Of a DNA stretch of 64,000 bases, positions 63,154 to 64,000 are shown one piece after another (position 1 is the first letter of the stretch; each line of letters opens with the position of its first letter). Below the pieces are notes generated by a model. It did not search any database and was not told the DNA's origin. It was given only the letters and a program-made list of their open reading frames with translations. The translations under genes were made by a program, and so were the position numbers. Source of the DNA: G038396625 sp038396625 (lineage in GTDB: Bacteria > Bacillota > Clostridia > Peptostreptococcales > Thermotaleaceae); assembly GCA_038396625.1 (NCBI GenBank), contig CP121688.1:3968001-4032000 (forward strand), given 5' to 3'.

Positions 63154-64000
63154 CTATTGATCTAGGATCATTACTAATACTTCTTCGATTGTTTCTACGG
63201 GAATGATTTCAATTTCCTTAAAAAATCCATGAATATCTTTTATATTGTCCTTTGGAATGATTACTTTTTTCATACCTGCCTGCTGTGCCCCATAAATCTT
63301 TTCATTGATACCACCCACAGCCTTTATTTTTCCTCTTATTGAGATTTCACCTGTAATAGCTACATCCTGCCTTACAGCTTTATTTTGGATAGCACTAATG
63401 ATAGCAATGACAATTGCTGCCCCTGCAGAAGGACCATCAATCTTGCCTCCTCCTACAGCATTTACATGGATATCATAATCCGAAATATTTTTTCCTGTAA
63501 CCATTCGGACCACAGAAGCTGCATTAAATAAAGAGTCCTTAGTCATCGTTCCAGCAGTATCATTAAATCGTAATGTCCCTTGTCCTTTTTTCTCTGCCTT
63601 AAAAGCAATTCCTTCGAACTCTAGTACTCTTCCTAAATAGCCATTCACACCCATTCCAAAAACTCTTCCTTTTTCTAGTGTATCACTAGCTTTATTTCGA
63701 ATTAAAGGTGCCATTCTACTCATTTGTATTACTTCATACAGTAAATCCTTTGATATCTTGATAAGGTTTTTATTGGATTGGTGATATAAACTGAGGGAAT
63801 AGGTATCTGCAAGTAAATTAATTGCCTTTCGACCTTCCACTGTATACTCGCTGATAATCTCTGGAATTTCTTCTTCTAGCACCACACCCATTCTTTGGGC
63901 AGCGCCAGAAACAATATTCTTAATATGTTGGGGAGGAAGTGGTTCAAAATATACTTCTGCACACCTAGAACGTAAAGCAGCGTTGATTTCATGGGGCTGT
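63154..64000 (-). CDS. lonC: Lon-family ATP-dependent protease of spore formers (LonC-like), 5' part outside window
   Basis: 282 codons are visible; the frame is open to the window edge, where it still encodes the end of the AAA+ module (HEINAALRSRCAEVYFEPLP, sensor/Arg finger). The C-terminal protease domain has the Ser-Lys dyad: Ser in GGKIDGPSAGAAIVIAI and Lys in GINEKIYGAQQAGMKKVII. Position next to dnaB and similarity to LonB/LonC point to the sporulation-linked Lon paralog. An internal ATG at 63891 is not the start. Confidence 0.88.
   Translation of the reverse strand, partial: QPHEINAALRSRCAEVYFEPLPPQHIKNIVSGAAQRMGVVLEEEIPEIISEYTVEGRKAINLLADTYSLSLYHQSNKNLIKISKDLLYEVIQMSRMAPLIRNKASDTLEKGRVFGMGVNGYLGRVLEFEGIAFKAEKKGQGTLRFNDTAGTMTKDSLFNAASVVRMVTGKNISDYDIHVNAVGGGKIDGPSAGAAIVIAIISAIQNKAVRQDVAITGEISIRGKIKAVGGINEKIYGAQQAGMKKVIIPKDNIKDIHGFFKEIEIIPVETIEEVLVMILDQ

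Overview
The window looks like a chromosome segment from an AT-rich, anaerobic, endospore-forming member of the Clostridia. It is probably related to the Alkaliphilus/Clostridiaceae group, although species cannot be read from sequence alone. Supporting signs are the WalRK operon, a sporulation-type Lon protease next to dnaB, a Spo0E-like peptide, a DUF2642 spore-type protein, rubrerythrin and NADH:rubredoxin-type oxidoreductase genes, and strong AGGAGG-type ribosome binding sites. || Layout. 1-11.6 kb holds transport and signalling genes: a dicarboxylate/glutamate symporter, an ECF sigma/anti-sigma pair, a two-component system, two AGCS amino-acid:Na+ symporters, an amidohydrolase, OsmC and a Crp/Fnr regulator. 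11.6-12.7 kb is a graveyard of decayed genes. 12.9-30.8 kb is an accessory island downstream of rlmH. It is punctuated by three copies of the last 18 bases of rlmH (GAACCGTACCATAAATGA or close variants), the same place and nearly the same sequence that staphylococcal SCC elements use as attachment site. The copies cut the island into three blocks: (i) a sigma54-controlled organic-acid uptake and catabolism cluster (TctABC, RraA-like, D-2-hydroxyacid dehydrogenase, amidohydrolase, PrpR-type activator) with a dead IS; (ii) a preQ1-riboswitch-controlled operon joining queD-queE-queC to a 2-hydroxyacyl-CoA-dehydratase-like reductase and its ATP-dependent activase; (iii) a block with an Lrp/histidine-ammonia-lyase chimeric ORF, a cell-wall amidase and small regulators. 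|| 30.8-48.9 kb is conserved chromosome: rlmH, a CxxH/CxxC protein, htrA, walJ, murA, yycI, yycH, a secreted protein with its own WalR boxes, walK, walR, cell-wall and surface peptidases, and a DnaD/DnaI-like helicase-loading pair. tRNA-Lys(UUU), tRNA-Thr(UGU) and tRNA-Thr(CGU) follow. || 49.36-56.86 kb is a complete-looking 7.5-kb filamentous-phage (inovirus) prophage integrated in tRNA-Thr(CGU) and flanked by a perfect 51-bp repeat. It has a tyrosine integrase, a RstA/Rep_trans-type replication protein, a Zot/pI assembly ATPase, a pVIII-like coat protein, other small membrane coat proteins, a pIII-like protein interrupted at a T9 slippery run, and a divergently transcribed S24-type repressor with four operator half-sites over the early promoter. 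|| 56.9-64 kb returns to core genes: purA, two DUF1858 paralogs, a GNAT acetyltransferase, an NADH-dependent oxidoreductase with a rubrerythrin-like protein, dnaB and a truncated lonC. || The strongest candidates for undescribed biology are the rlmH-site cassette array, the preQ1-regulated queDEC/dehydratase-like operon, and the inovirus prophage with its frameshifted adsorption gene.
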